Notes: generated by a model not told the origin, from the sequence alone. A stretch of DNA of 64,000 nucleotides from Shewanella zhangzhouensis (GCF_019457615.1 NZ_CP080414.1:3917501-3981500), one strand, 5' to 3'; numbered from the stretch's first letter, positions 42,585-51,096 are shown. Numbers and translations are program-made.

Positions 42585-43792
42585 ATATCAAAACCAGACT
42601 TGGCGAGCTCGGAGGCCAGGAAGAAGGCACCGGACATCACCACGGCGCTGCCGGGCTCAATCCCCTTCACCAGATTCAGGCCCCGGGCGCGGGATTCGAT
42701 TTGCACTTCCACCGCCTCAAAACCGTCGGCGTCTTCCACAAACACCTGCCAGTCGCCATCGCTACTGCGACTCAGGGCCGAGTCCGGCAGCACTATTCCC
42801 TGTTGGCCGCCCTGCTGATTGACTTGCTGGGGCAAAAACAGCTCGGCAAACTCACCGGCGTGCACTTCATGGCCGGGGTTTGCCATCGACAGCAGCACCT
42901 GCTCGGTACGGGTGATGGGGTTAAGCTCGTGGGAGCGGCCAATCACCCTGGCCTCAAGCCACTTACCCGATACGCTCACCCGGGCATCGCTGCCCATGGC
43001 AAGACCGCGGGACTGCATTGGCGTCAGCTCGGCCTCTACCCACAGGAAGGATTCATCGGTCAGCTGCATCAGAGGCGAGCCGGCCGGCAGCACCTGACCA
43101 CGACTGGCCACATCCTGCTGCACCCGGCCCTTGATGGGCGCCAGTAACTTGAAGCTGCCGATGCTGTCCGGCGCCGTTTCCAGCGCTTTGATTTGCTGGG
43201 CTGTCATCTTGATGGACTCGAGAATGGCGCGCTTAAGCTCGTAGTCCACCCGTGCCTGCAACCTGCGGGATTGACTCACGGCACTTTCACCCATGCGGCT
43301 GATTCGGCTCCATTCGGTGGCAGCATTGATATAGTCGGCCTGGGCCTGAGCAATGGCGGCGCCGCCGAGGGTGAGTAAAGGCTCACCCTGTTTGACCTCC
43401 TGTCCCGGTACCACGTGGCGCTCCAGCACCCGCATCTCAAGCTGTGGCGCCAGGGTAATGGTGCGGTCACGGTCCACCACCAGACTGGCGGTGGCCACGG
43501 CGCTTAAATCAAAGCCTGTGGCCGACAGGGTTTCGACCCGAATACCGGCAAGGTCGCGCTGGGTCTGACTGAGCTTTAGCGCCTTGTCTTCGTCATGGGC
43601 GTCTGCGGTTTGTGCGGCGCCTTGTGCCGCACCGTGACCATGGCCATCACCTGCCCAGGCGGGCAGTGACACAGTTAAAGCGAATGCGAGTGCAATCGCG
43701 AATGCCTGTACAGGCAAGAAGGTTTTGGTATTCATGGCACACATGGCGTTTGCTCCGCTGATAACTGATTTACTGACGAAAATGGATTTCAT
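42572..43792 (-). CDS. RND efflux periplasmic adaptor (CusB/CzcB-like)
   Basis: 406 aa. The start at 43792 is fixed by GGAGG 7 nt upstream and by the ATGA overlap with the small ORF before it; the signal region is long (to about LPAWA, residue 47). The mature N-terminus GDGHGHGAAQ is His-rich, as in metal-specific adaptors. The lipoyl/barrel-sandwich and beta-barrel domains are visible in RVLERHVVPGQEVKQGEPLLTL and LLAPIKGRVQQDVASRGQVLPAG. The C-terminus is HNH. It joins the permease to an outer membrane channel not encoded here. Confidence 0.9.
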   Translation of the reverse strand: MKSIFVSKSVISGANAMCAMNTKTFLPVQAFAIALAFALTVSLPAWAGDGHGHGAAQGAAQTADAHDEDKALKLSQTQRDLAGIRVETLSATGFDLSAVATASLVVDRDRTITLAPQLEMRVLERHVVPGQEVKQGEPLLTLGGAAIAQAQADYINAATEWSRISRMGESAVSQSRRLQARVDYELKRAILESIKMTAQQIKALETAPDSIGSFKLLAPIKGRVQQDVASRGQVLPAGSPLMQLTDESFLWVEAELTPMQSRGLAMGSDARVSVSGKWLEARVIGRSHELNPITRTEQVLLSMANPGHEVHAGEFAELFLPQQVNQQGGQQGIVLPDSALSRSSDGDWQVFVEDADGFEAVEVQIESRARGLNLVKGIEPGSAVVMSGAFFLASELAKSGFDIHNH

Positions 43793-43935
43793 ACCCTCGC
43801 CTCCAATGTCCCGGTACCGGAGTCAGTGTCTGCGTCGTGATTGGTGTTGCCGGTAAAGGTCAGCTTGAGTTTTTCAATGAGCAAAGCGCTGCCGGGCGAT
43901 GCCAAGAGGGCGGCCGCAAGTAAGGTCTGTTGCAT
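43789..43935 (-). CDS. 48-aa small protein coupled to adaptor gene
   Basis: Small ORF with AGGA 6 nt before ATG 43935; its stop overlaps the adaptor start as ATGA. The product starts MQQTLLAAALLASPGSALL, resembling a short signal peptide, and continues EKLKLTFTGNTNHDADTDSG before ending in LEARV. In cus operons an outer membrane factor gene precedes the adaptor; here only this short frame does. It may be a genuine exported peptide, a leader that couples translation, or the remnant of a lost gene. Confidence 0.6.
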   Translation of the reverse strand: MQQTLLAAALLASPGSALLIEKLKLTFTGNTNHDADTDSGTGTLEARV

Positions 43936-44264
43936 ACAGAGTCCTGAATAAAAAGTGACAAAGTCGGTTAACGCGCCGTCAGGGCGGTTAAGTCATGGGG
44001 CAAGAAGATGACCTTTGGCAATCAACGCCTGCACTGAGCCGTGGCGACTCATGTGCCACAGGCCGGTTTCAGGCGGTGCTTGCTGATTGCCTTTGCCACA
44101 GCCCTTTCGAACCTGATGGCAATTGCGGCAACCCGCGAAAGCGATAGCCACAACGACCAATTGCACAAATCAGCAGGTGCGAAAAGTCACACGCAGGCGA
44201 CGCAAAGCGAGGCTTTATCACTCAGCAAGGCTGAGGACGGTCTTCTTTCCTGAGATGATCAGGC
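43936..44264. other. Intergenic region upstream of the efflux operon
   Basis: 329 bp with no gene I can defend. It contains a near-perfect hairpin (43968-43991) and presumably the operon promoter. A 19-codon ATG frame on the minus strand (about 44047-43988) lacks a ribosome binding site. Confidence 0.5.
43968..43991 (-). terminator. Terminator- or attenuator-like hairpin
   Basis: On the minus strand ttaaccgcc pairs with ggcg-c-gttaa with one bulged base, followed some 15 nt later by ctttttatt. It stands 33 bp before the 48-aa ORF and could end the upstream transcript or attenuate the efflux operon. Confidence 0.35.
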
Positions 44265-44690
44265 TCAGACAATGGGGGGGCGGTAGTCGGGGCGGCCCAC
44301 TACTGAGAGGTAGTCAGACTCATGACCCTTTACCTGGGTGGTATGGGAGTGATAATCGAGATTGGCCAGGCCTGCCACCAGGCTTGGATGACCGCCATGG
44401 CAATGGCAATCGAGACAAAGATCCAGCTGTTTCAGCTCGGTCTTTTCAACCTTGTGGTGTTGATGCGTGTCGCTGGCAAGGATTTCCGCTGGGCAGGTGC
44501 ATTCAATACACTCACCGATGGAGGTCACCTCGGCCAGAAAGGTCAGGTAGCTGTGATTAAGCGCTTCCTCATCGGCACTGCCGGCGTGCAACTGGTGCGC
44601 GCCCAGGTTGGCTCCTGCAAATTGCAGTGCCACCACGGCCAGCAACATCAGGCTCAGTCTGTGCAGTGTGTTGAGGGAGAAACGAACCAA
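44265..44690 (-). CDS. Exported Cys/His-rich protein near metal efflux operon
   Basis: 141 aa with an apparent TTG start (GAGG 6 nt upstream). The N-terminal segment SLMLLAVVALQFAGANLGAHQ is a signal peptide. The mature part is rich in metal ligands: CIECTCPAEI, DTHQHHKVEK, CLDCHCHGGH and DYHSHT. The ending DYRPPIV resembles the R-P-P tail of DUF2946-type copper-linked proteins, a resemblance I treat as weak. Position beside the RND system suggests periplasmic metal binding or sensing. Confidence 0.7.
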   Translation of the reverse strand: MVRFSLNTLHRLSLMLLAVVALQFAGANLGAHQLHAGSADEEALNHSYLTFLAEVTSIGECIECTCPAEILASDTHQHHKVEKTELKQLDLCLDCHCHGGHPSLVAGLANLDYHSHTTQVKGHESDYLSVVGRPDYRPPIV

Positions 44691-44742
44691 ATCAATCCTC
44701 GGCTTGGGTAGGCATCATAAAAGAAGAGAGACAAAAATAAGA

Positions 44743-44769
44743 CCGGGGAAACCTGAGACAGTTCCCCGG
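44743..44769 (-). terminator. Intrinsic terminator of DUF3012 gene
   Basis: An 8-bp stem ccggggaa/ttccccgg with an 11-nt loop; on the minus strand it is followed by tcttatttttgt. Confidence 0.85.
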
Positions 44770-44781
44770 CTACTGACATGC

Positions 44782-44958
44782 TTACCTGAAGACGCAGTGT
44801 TTGGCGTAATCGGATGCCTCGTTGGCAGTCCAGTCGCCCTTTGGCTTGTCTTCCATCTTTTTACACCAGGCTTCACTGCCCACTTCGGGGGCACAGGCGG
44901 CAAGGCCGGCAACCAGAGTCAGAGCGGCGGCGATCTTGGCCAGTGTCAGCTTATTCAT
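44782..44958 (-). CDS. DUF3012 lipoprotein
   Basis: 58 aa. A lipoprotein signal (LTLVAGLAAC) gives lipid attachment at Cys22, followed by APEVGSEAWCKKMEDKPKGD, WTANEASDYAKHC and a C-terminal FR. This is the complete DUF3012 pattern with its two conserved cysteines, WC and HC. Function unknown. GGAAGCG precedes the ATG with about 5-nt spacing, and a strong terminator follows. Confidence 0.85.
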   Translation of the reverse strand: MNKLTLAKIAAALTLVAGLAACAPEVGSEAWCKKMEDKPKGDWTANEASDYAKHCVFR

Positions 44959-44988
44959 TGTAGCGCTTCCTTGTAATATATTGATTTT

Positions 44989-45360
44989 TCATACCTTGAT
45001 CAGCGATCGCTTTCGGATCCAGCTAATGGCTTTCGCCTTATCCTGCAGGGGAAACCAGGCAATTTCACCGGCCACAAAGGGGCCCAGCAGTCGAATGGCA
45101 TTACCGACCCAATCGGGACCGCCCACAAACACCAAGGCATCGAACGGGGGTAACTGTACCTCACCGGCGCCGGACAGGGAAGCTTGCTCCCAGCCTTCCA
45201 GCAGTACGTCGGCCTCAATATACAAACAGACCTGGCCCCAATCCTCCCGATAGCGCTTGATGGCCGGCTGCAAGTGGGTGCGATAATCCTGGGCCGTGAT
45301 GCGGCCGCTGGCAAAAAGACTGATTACGCCCTTAGCAATCTCGGGGATCTGGCATAACAT
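44989..45360 (-). CDS. STAS/SpoIIAA-like protein
   Basis: 123 aa from ATG 45360 (GGGAG 7 nt upstream); ten upstream codons are discarded. The sequence VISLFASGRITAQDYRTHLQPAIKRY, CLYIEADVLLEGWEQ and IAWFPLQDKAKAISWIRKR matches the SpoIIAA-like/SEC14-type fold (PF11964). These small cytoplasmic proteins have no established function; a lipid- or nucleotide-binding role has been proposed for the fold. Confidence 0.8.
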   Translation of the reverse strand: MLCQIPEIAKGVISLFASGRITAQDYRTHLQPAIKRYREDWGQVCLYIEADVLLEGWEQASLSGAGEVQLPPFDALVFVGGPDWVGNAIRLLGPFVAGEIAWFPLQDKAKAISWIRKRSLIKV

Positions 45361-45450
45361 AGAGGTTCTCCCTGGGGCAGGCTCGGCCATATGCCGAGGT
45401 TGCCGATAATAACAAATTCTTTCCGCTCACATTAAGCCAAAACTTAGGCC

Positions 45451-45864
45451 ATGATCACAATCTCACAGCGCGTTCAACTTCAGGACCAGGAAATCGAATG
45501 GCAGTTCATCCGCTCCAGTGGTGCCGGTGGCCAGAACGTGAATAAGGTCTCCACCTGCGCCCAGCTTATCTTCGATATCCACGCCTCGTCATTGCCGGAG
45601 TTTTACAAAGAAAAGCTGCTGGCCAGGAGCGACCATCGCATCACCCAAAGCGGCAAAATCATCATTAAGTGTCAGGAGAGCCGCAGCCAGGAGGCCAACC
45701 GCGAAACCGCGCTGGCGCAATTTATCGCCCTGGTGCAGTCGGTCAATCAGGTACAAAAAAAGCGTATTCCCACCAAGGCCACCCGCGCCAGCCAGAAGCG
45801 CCGGGTCGATACCAAAAAGCAGCGAGCGTCCACCAAGGCCATGCGCGGCAAGGTCAGTTACTGA
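45451..45864 (+). CDS. arfB: Alternative ribosome-rescue factor ArfB (YaeJ)
   Basis: 137 aa. The catalytic GGQ loop is in RSSGAGGQNVNKVSTCAQL, and the C-terminal tail (IPTKATRASQKRRVDTKKQRASTKAMRGK) is the basic helix that probes an empty mRNA channel. ArfB hydrolyses peptidyl-tRNA on stalled ribosomes. Length and domain order match E. coli YaeJ (140 aa). It is monocistronic. Confidence 0.94.
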   Translation: MITISQRVQLQDQEIEWQFIRSSGAGGQNVNKVSTCAQLIFDIHASSLPEFYKEKLLARSDHRITQSGKIIIKCQESRSQEANRETALAQFIALVQSVNQVQKKRIPTKATRASQKRRVDTKKQRASTKAMRGKVSY

Positions 45865-45974
45865 AAAACGCTTTCCTGCCTGCTTAAGATTAATTGCATT
45901 GAAAATGCAGGCAAGTTTGGCGATATTGGGCCTTATTGAGTTCAACATGTCGATAACTGACAAAAAGGATACCC

Positions 45975-46430
45975 ATGACTGCCAACCAAACTGCTCCCAA
46001 GGTATTGCTGATTAACGGCCCCAACCTCAATTTATTGGGAAGGCGCGAGCCGGGTGTGTATGGCAGCCAAACCCTGACGCAAATTGTCGCCGGACTGGAA
46101 TCACAGGCAACCGCCCTGGGGGTGACACTCGAGCATATTCAGTCCAATGCCGAGCATGTGCTGATTGACGCCATCCATAACACGGATGCGGATTTTGTGA
46201 TTATCAATCCCGCCGCCTTTACCCACACCAGTGTGGCACTGCGGGATGCCTTGCTGGGAGTTGCCCTGCCCTTTATTGAGGTGCACCTGTCCAACGTCCA
46301 TGCCCGGGAGCCCTTCCGTCATCATTCGTATTTTTCAGATAAGGCCGTTGGCGTGATTGTGGGACTGGGCCCAAAAGGCTACTCACTGGCACTCGAAGCG
46401 GCAGCGGAGCGGCTTAAAGGGAGCAACTGA
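45975..46430 (+). CDS. aroQ: Type II 3-dehydroquinate dehydratase
   Basis: 151 aa. The family start VLLINGPNLNLLGRREPGVYG holds the catalytic tyrosine, and INPAAFTHTSVALRDAL and EVHLSNVHAREPFRHHS hold the active-site asparagine and histidine. It catalyses the third step of the shikimate pathway. The stop overlaps the accB start by one base (TGATG), as in many gammaproteobacteria where aroQ leads accBC. Confidence 0.96.
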   Translation: MTANQTAPKVLLINGPNLNLLGRREPGVYGSQTLTQIVAGLESQATALGVTLEHIQSNAEHVLIDAIHNTDADFVIINPAAFTHTSVALRDALLGVALPFIEVHLSNVHAREPFRHHSYFSDKAVGVIVGLGPKGYSLALEAAAERLKGSN

Positions 46431-46858
46431 TGGCCATGGATTTGCGAAAAATCAAAAAGCTGATTGAGCTGGTGCAGGAGTCCGGCATCAATGAGCTGGA
46501 AGTAAAAGAAGGCGAAGAGTCGGTGCGCATCATCCGCCATGGCAATCTGCCACCGCAGACGGTGACAACTGAGACAAGCCACAAAGCAACCAGCACAGTT
46601 CAGGCCCGAGAATCAGGCCACCGAGTGTTCTCTCCCATGGTGGGCACCTTTTACCGCGCCCCCAGCCCCGAGGCTCGCCCCTTTGTGGAGCTGGGCACAG
46701 AGGTGGCCGTGGGCGATACTCTCGCGGTGATTGAAGCCATGAAAATGATGAACCAAATTGCCGCCGACCGCGCCGGGATTGTGAAAGCGATACTGGTAGA
46801 AAACGGCACGGCCGTGGAATTCGACCAGCCCCTGTTTGTGATTGGTGATGCCGACTGA
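46430..46858 (+). CDS. accB: Biotin carboxyl carrier protein of acetyl-CoA carboxylase
   Basis: 142 aa, a little shorter than E. coli AccB because the Ala/Pro linker is short. N-terminal DLRKIKKLIELVQESGINELEV, then the biotinyl domain with the biotinylated lysine in VIEAMKMMNQIAADR. It carries CO2 to acetyl-CoA in the first step of fatty acid synthesis. Start and stop overlap its neighbours (1 nt with aroQ, 11 nt with accC), which favours coupled translation. Confidence 0.96.
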   Translation: MAMDLRKIKKLIELVQESGINELEVKEGEESVRIIRHGNLPPQTVTTETSHKATSTVQARESGHRVFSPMVGTFYRAPSPEARPFVELGTEVAVGDTLAVIEAMKMMNQIAADRAGIVKAILVENGTAVEFDQPLFVIGDAD

Positions 46859-48212
46859 GGCCCGCTTTAAACGGGTACTGGTGGCCAATCGCGGTGAAAT
46901 CGCGGTGCGGATTATCCGTGCCTGCCATCAGCTGGGACTGGAAACCGTTGCCATCTATTCCAGCGCCGACAAGGGCGCGCTGCACACCCTGCTGGCAACC
47001 CACAGCCTCTGCATAGGCCCGGCGGCGGCCATACACAGCTATCTCAATATCAACGCCCTATTGGAAGCCGCCAAACTCACGGCCGCCGACGCCATACACC
47101 CGGGGTACGGCTTTTTGGCCGAGCGGGCCGAGTTTGCCCGAGCAGTCACAGAGGCGGGCCTGGTGTTTCTGGGGCCTGACGCCGACACCATCGCCACCAT
47201 GGGCGACAAGGTCAGTGCCATCAAGGCCATGAAGGCTGTGGGCATTCCTACTCTGCCGGGCTCAGATGGGGCGCTGAATCAAGACATGGCCGCTATTGAG
47301 GCCCTCGCCGCCGACATAGGTTATCCGTTGCTTATCAAAGCCAGTGCCGGTGGCGGTGGCAGGGGAATGCGCCGGGTCGACTCGGCAGTAGAGCTGGCTG
47401 CATCCATCGCCCTTACCCGCAGCGAAGCTCAGGCGGCCTTTGGCGACGACACCCTGTATCTGGAAAAATTTCTCACCCATCCTCGCCATATTGAATTTCA
47501 GATGCTGGCCGATGGCGAAGCTGCGCTGTGTCTTGGCGAGCGGGACTGCTCGGCCCAGCGCCGTCATCAAAAGCTGATTGAAGAAGCGCCTGCCCCCGGT
47601 ATCGACCGAGACCTTATCGAATCCATGATGCGCCGCTGCGAACAGGCCTGTCGCAGCCTCAACTACCGTGGCGTCGGTACCTTTGAGTTTTTGTATCAGG
47701 ACGGGGCATTTTTCTTTATCGAAATGAACACCCGCATTCAGGTGGAGCATACAGTTACCGAGATGGTCACCGGGCTGGATCTCATTGCCTGGCAGCTGAA
47801 AGTAGCCCTCGGCCAGCCGCTGCCGCCAACGCCACAGGTACAGGGCCATGCCATAGAGTGTCGCATCAATGCCGAAGACCCCCACAGCCAGTTGCCTTCA
47901 CCTGGGGTGATAACCCAGCTCAGGGTACCAGGCGGCCCAGGGGTTCGGTGGGACTCCTATCTCTTCCCCGGGGCAAGGGTGCCAGCCTTTTACGACTCGC
48001 TGATTGGCAAACTCATCTGCCACGGCGCCTCCCGCGAAGAGGCCATGGCGCGCCTGCGTCAGGCACTGACAGAGCTTGAAATTCAGGGGATCGCCATCAA
48101 TAAGTCCCTGCACCTGCAACTCATTGCATGTGACGCATTCCAGCCATGGCAGCGTGACATTCATTTTGTTGATGCACTCTCAGCGCCAGGTATCGGGCAG
48201 GCGCACCTGTGA
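46848..48212 (+). CDS. accC: Biotin carboxylase subunit of acetyl-CoA carboxylase
   Basis: 454 aa. ATP-grasp enzyme: RVLVANRGEIAVRIIRACHQLG, HPGYGFLAERAEFA, IKASAGGGGRGMRR, CSAQRRHQKLIEEAPAPG and the catalytic IEMNTRIQVEHTVTEMVTG. ATG 46848 overlaps accB by 11 nt. Its last 33 bases overlap the 3' end of the convergent glycosyltransferase gene. Confidence 0.96.
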   Translation: MPTEARFKRVLVANRGEIAVRIIRACHQLGLETVAIYSSADKGALHTLLATHSLCIGPAAAIHSYLNINALLEAAKLTAADAIHPGYGFLAERAEFARAVTEAGLVFLGPDADTIATMGDKVSAIKAMKAVGIPTLPGSDGALNQDMAAIEALAADIGYPLLIKASAGGGGRGMRRVDSAVELAASIALTRSEAQAAFGDDTLYLEKFLTHPRHIEFQMLADGEAALCLGERDCSAQRRHQKLIEEAPAPGIDRDLIESMMRRCEQACRSLNYRGVGTFEFLYQDGAFFFIEMNTRIQVEHTVTEMVTGLDLIAWQLKVALGQPLPPTPQVQGHAIECRINAEDPHSQLPSPGVITQLRVPGGPGVRWDSYLFPGARVPAFYDSLIGKLICHGASREEAMARLRQALTELEIQGIAINKSLHLQLIACDAFQPWQRDIHFVDALSAPGIGQAHL

Positions 48213-49220
48213 CCACAGTTGCTCACTGAGCACATCGCCCCTGTGCCATTCTCCCTGCTCAATCCATTGCACCAGGGCGTCGCCCACGGCAGGGTAACGC
48301 ACCGGCTCAGGGCTGGCTGACTTAAGCCAGGAGCGCATGGCATCGCGGCTCAAGTGCATCATGCTGTGGGCTGCCCCCAAAAGCTGCAATGCCGCCACAT
48401 TGGAAAGCTGCTCAAATTGCCCGATAAGCGGCTTTACCAGCAGTTTCTTCCCCAATGTCAGTGCCTCACTGGCAAGCTCAAATCCCGCGTTGGCCACCAC
48501 ACCACCGGCTTCGGCCAGATGACGGCGAAACCCCTCGCGGCAGAAGCCGTGCCACTGAATGTGCTCGGGCACAGGGCCGTTGGGAGACTGGGCGTGATAC
48601 ACCAAAAACCGATAGTTATCGAAGGGGCGCAGGAAGTCGATGATATCGCCCGGAGCCTCAAAGGGCAGGTACACCAGGATATCGTGACCATGCTCTTCAC
48701 TGACCTCCCCCACATCCACAAAGGGCGGCAGCAGCGGGAAACCGAAATGATGCCAGTGGCAGCCAAGCGCCACATCCACGGGGGCAAAATATTCCAGCAA
48801 ACGTTCGTTAAACCAGGTGTTGCCCACCTTGGGTACATCAAAGCGCAGCGCCGCCTGATGGCTGATGCCAATACAGGGCACCTTTTGCCGTCGGGCGGCC
48901 CAGGCGCTCACGGGCTCAAAATCGTTGAGCACCAGATCGTAAGATGAGAGGTCCAGGCCGCGAATATCCTGCCACCAGCGGCAGCTGAGATTATGGCGCA
49001 CCGTGTCCACCGAGCTGATGCGTCCCGCCTTGCTGACAAAGGTCAGCCCGGTGGCAACCCGGTAGTCACCGAAGATGTCCATATCAAAAAACTGCGATTT
49101 GGGTCTGCCGCTGAACAGGTAATCAACCTCGGCGCCGCGCGCGGCAAGGGCTTTGGCCATCACCCGTGCCCGGCTCAAGTGGCCATTACCCGTCCCCTGC
49201 ACTCCGTACAGTATTTTCAT
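48180..49220 (-). CDS. MJ1255/VC2487 family glycosyltransferase
   Basis: 346 aa, GT-B fold. MKILYGVQGTGNGHLSRARVMAKAL is the N-terminal signature (GTGNGHLSRA), and GGVVANAGFELASEAL is the nucleotide-sugar side typical of MurG-like transferases. This family (TIGR00661) is of unknown acceptor. It starts 19 bp after the PAP2 phosphatase gene, so a lipid-linked substrate is possible. Its 3' end overlaps accC convergently. Confidence 0.85.
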   Translation of the reverse strand: MKILYGVQGTGNGHLSRARVMAKALAARGAEVDYLFSGRPKSQFFDMDIFGDYRVATGLTFVSKAGRISSVDTVRHNLSCRWWQDIRGLDLSSYDLVLNDFEPVSAWAARRQKVPCIGISHQAALRFDVPKVGNTWFNERLLEYFAPVDVALGCHWHHFGFPLLPPFVDVGEVSEEHGHDILVYLPFEAPGDIIDFLRPFDNYRFLVYHAQSPNGPVPEHIQWHGFCREGFRRHLAEAGGVVANAGFELASEALTLGKKLLVKPLIGQFEQLSNVAALQLLGAAHSMMHLSRDAMRSWLKSASPEPVRYPAVGDALVQWIEQGEWHRGDVLSEQLWSQVRLPDTWR

Positions 49221-49239
49221 GATTTCAATGACATCCTTA

Positions 49240-49752
49240 TCAAATGAATTCGTTTACCCAGACCACAGACAGGCTGCCAAGGGCGGCCCCGGCCAGAATA
49301 TCCATGGGGTAATGGACCCCCAGCGCCACCCGGGACAGGCCAATCAGGCACGCCCAGAGATACAGGGGCAATATGACGACGGGATAGACAGTGCCGACGG
49401 CGCCAGCCATCACGAAGGCGGCGGCCGTGTGACCGGACGGCAGACTGAATTTATCCGAGGGTTCAAAACTGCAACCCAGACCTATGGCACTGTGGCATGG
49501 GCGGGTACGGCGGATACTGTTTTTCAGCAGCAGGTACAGGGGCAGTTCCAGCAAAAACGCAATCAGCGCCAGGCGGAACAGCTCTTCTCCCCGGCTGTCG
49601 AACAGCATCAGGGCCACGCAAAGGTAGAGATAGAGGGGACCATCGCCGGAAGCTGAGACCAGCATGGCCGGTTTGTTCAACCCGTGCTCTCGGGCACGCT
49701 CGACGATGAGGAGATAACTGCGTCTGTCAAACTCGGCAAGGTGTGCCAGCAT
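49240..49752 (-). CDS. PAP2-family membrane phosphatase
   Basis: 170 aa from ATG 49752 (GGAGG upstream). Four or more membrane helices with the three phosphatase motifs: KNSIRRTRP, PSGHT and SRVALGVHYPMD. These enzymes dephosphorylate lipids such as undecaprenyl diphosphate or phosphatidic acid at the outer face of the inner membrane. It is followed by the glycosyltransferase gene after 19 bp. The substrate is not determined. Confidence 0.9.
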   Translation of the reverse strand: MLAHLAEFDRRSYLLIVERAREHGLNKPAMLVSASGDGPLYLYLCVALMLFDSRGEELFRLALIAFLLELPLYLLLKNSIRRTRPCHSAIGLGCSFEPSDKFSLPSGHTAAAFVMAGAVGTVYPVVILPLYLWACLIGLSRVALGVHYPMDILAGAALGSLSVVWVNEFI

Positions 49753-49857
49753 CCGGCCTCCACAGGACTTATCCAGGATGTCTTGAATGCTAGCTGGGAT
49801 GCGTGACGGGCAGGTGACACCCACCCGACACTTTTATGACATTCGCCGGGGCGAAAC

Positions 49858-50106
49858 TCAGGCTACAACAGGCTTTTGCGTCTTGGCGCGGTAGATCTTG
49901 AAGAGATGGTAAATGTTGATACAGGCAACGAAAGCGTTCATGCCCGCCACAGGCCAGGCCGTGATGGCAACACCGTAGGCAACAAACAGGCTGCAGCCGA
50001 CGAAGTTCAGCCATCTGAGCCAGATAATATCTTTCATCATCAGCGAGATAGCGACCATCACCGAGGCCATGTAGCCAACGATTTCAGTCATGTTCAAAGC
50101 TTCCAT
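49858..50106 (-). CDS. YgjV-like small inner membrane protein
   Basis: 82 aa with three hydrophobic segments (VGYMASVMVAISLMM, WLNFVGCSLFVAYGVAI, AGMNAFVACINIYHLFKIY). The pattern LRWLNFVGCSLFVAYG and AGMNAFVACINIYHLFKI is that of the YgjV family, here one short copy. GAGG precedes the ATG by 8 nt. Function unknown. Confidence 0.75.
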   Translation of the reverse strand: MEALNMTEIVGYMASVMVAISLMMKDIIWLRWLNFVGCSLFVAYGVAITAWPVAGMNAFVACINIYHLFKIYRAKTQKPVVA

Positions 50107-50446
50107 AAAGGCACCTCGATATAAGGCCCTCTGCCTTCCCTGAGCTTACTGGGGGGTCCGTGCCCCTAAAGCGATTTGTTAATTGAAACTGGAATGGGAC
50201 TGGTGACTATAGTAACAAAAGCCACCACAGAGCTGTAATAAAAAACCGTTATATGATGACAGAAGTCAAAATTTTGCGCTATTGGGTTTAGATATGACGA
50301 AATTAAACTACATTACCAGCTATAGGGCCAGGCTCCCCAATACCGTGATTGATAACACTTTTCTTTTCAAGATTCCCTTATATACTGGCCTAAGTTCAGT
50401 GTAGAGCAGCCTAACCGCCTGATTTGGGCCGAAACAGGAGATGACT
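50107..50446. other. Intergenic region upstream of rraA
   Basis: 340 bp between the divergent ygjV-like gene and rraA with no ORF that I support. It is AT-rich between 50,160 and 50,400, and the rraA promoter probably lies near 50,350-50,400. I see no operator or RNA that I can name. Confidence 0.5.
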
Positions 50447-50932
50447 ATGGAATACAACACCTCAGAATTATGTGACATGTTTCTGGACGTCGTGGATGTG
50501 GTAGAGCCCATGTTCAGTAATTACGGTGGTGTTAGCTCATTCGGTGGCGCCATCAGCACAGTCAAGTGTTTCGAAGACAATGGGCTGATTGCCGATGTGT
50601 TGGCCGAAGATGGGGAAGGACGAGTCTTGCTGGTCGATGGCGGTGGCTCCCTGCGCCGCGCCCTGATTGATGCCGCAGTGGCGGAAATTGGCGTCAACAA
50701 CGGCTGGGAAGGCATTATCGTCTACGGCAGCGTGCGCGATGTGGATGCCCTGGAAGAGCTGGATATAGGTATTCAGGCGCTGGCATCCATCCCTGTGGGA
50801 GCCGACAACAACGGCATTGGCGAGCTCGATGTACCTTGCAATTTCGGCGGCGTATCCTTCCTGCCCGGCGACCACATTTATGCCGACAGCACGGGCATTA
50901 TTCTCTCTCCGGAGCCGCTGGATATCGAGTAA
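50447..50932 (+). CDS. rraA: Regulator of RNase E activity A
   Basis: 161 aa from ATG 50447, whose spacing from GGAG is 6 nt; the ATG six bases earlier abuts the Shine-Dalgarno. MEYNTSELCDMF, VVEPMFSNYGGVSSFGG, VDGGGSLRRAL and GWEGIIVYGSVRDVD match E. coli RraA (161 aa). It binds RNase E and inhibits mRNA decay as a trimer. Confidence 0.95.
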   Translation: MEYNTSELCDMFLDVVDVVEPMFSNYGGVSSFGGAISTVKCFEDNGLIADVLAEDGEGRVLLVDGGGSLRRALIDAAVAEIGVNNGWEGIIVYGSVRDVDALEELDIGIQALASIPVGADNNGIGELDVPCNFGGVSFLPGDHIYADSTGIILSPEPLDIE

Positions 50933-50956
50933 TCCATATCTCTTCTGATCCAGCAA

Positions 50957-50980
50957 AAAGCCGGCCAGTGGCCGGTTTTT
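50957..50980 (+). terminator. Intrinsic terminator of rraA
   Basis: The stem aaaagccggcc/ggccggtttttt (G-T at one position) has an AGT loop and T-tract, 25 bp after the stop. Confidence 0.9.
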
Positions 50981-51096
50981 TCATGCCTTAACCCCAGGTT
51001 ATCCAAGGGAGCTCAACCCGGCAGCCGCTTTGACCGTTGCCTTTTTCGCGCCCTTTGCCACAATAACCTGCAAACAAGCCAAAGAATGTACCCCCT

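Noticed and set aside
43988..44047. 19-codon minus-strand ATG frame ahead of the efflux operon hairpin, as a possible leader peptide
   Set aside because: There is no ribosome binding site, no run of a regulatory amino acid and no convincing alternative RNA structure.
44041..44253. 70-codon plus-strand frame with a GTG start and a signal-peptide-like segment
   Set aside because: No Shine-Dalgarno precedes the GTG, no family is recognisable, and it lies opposite the promoter region of the efflux operon.
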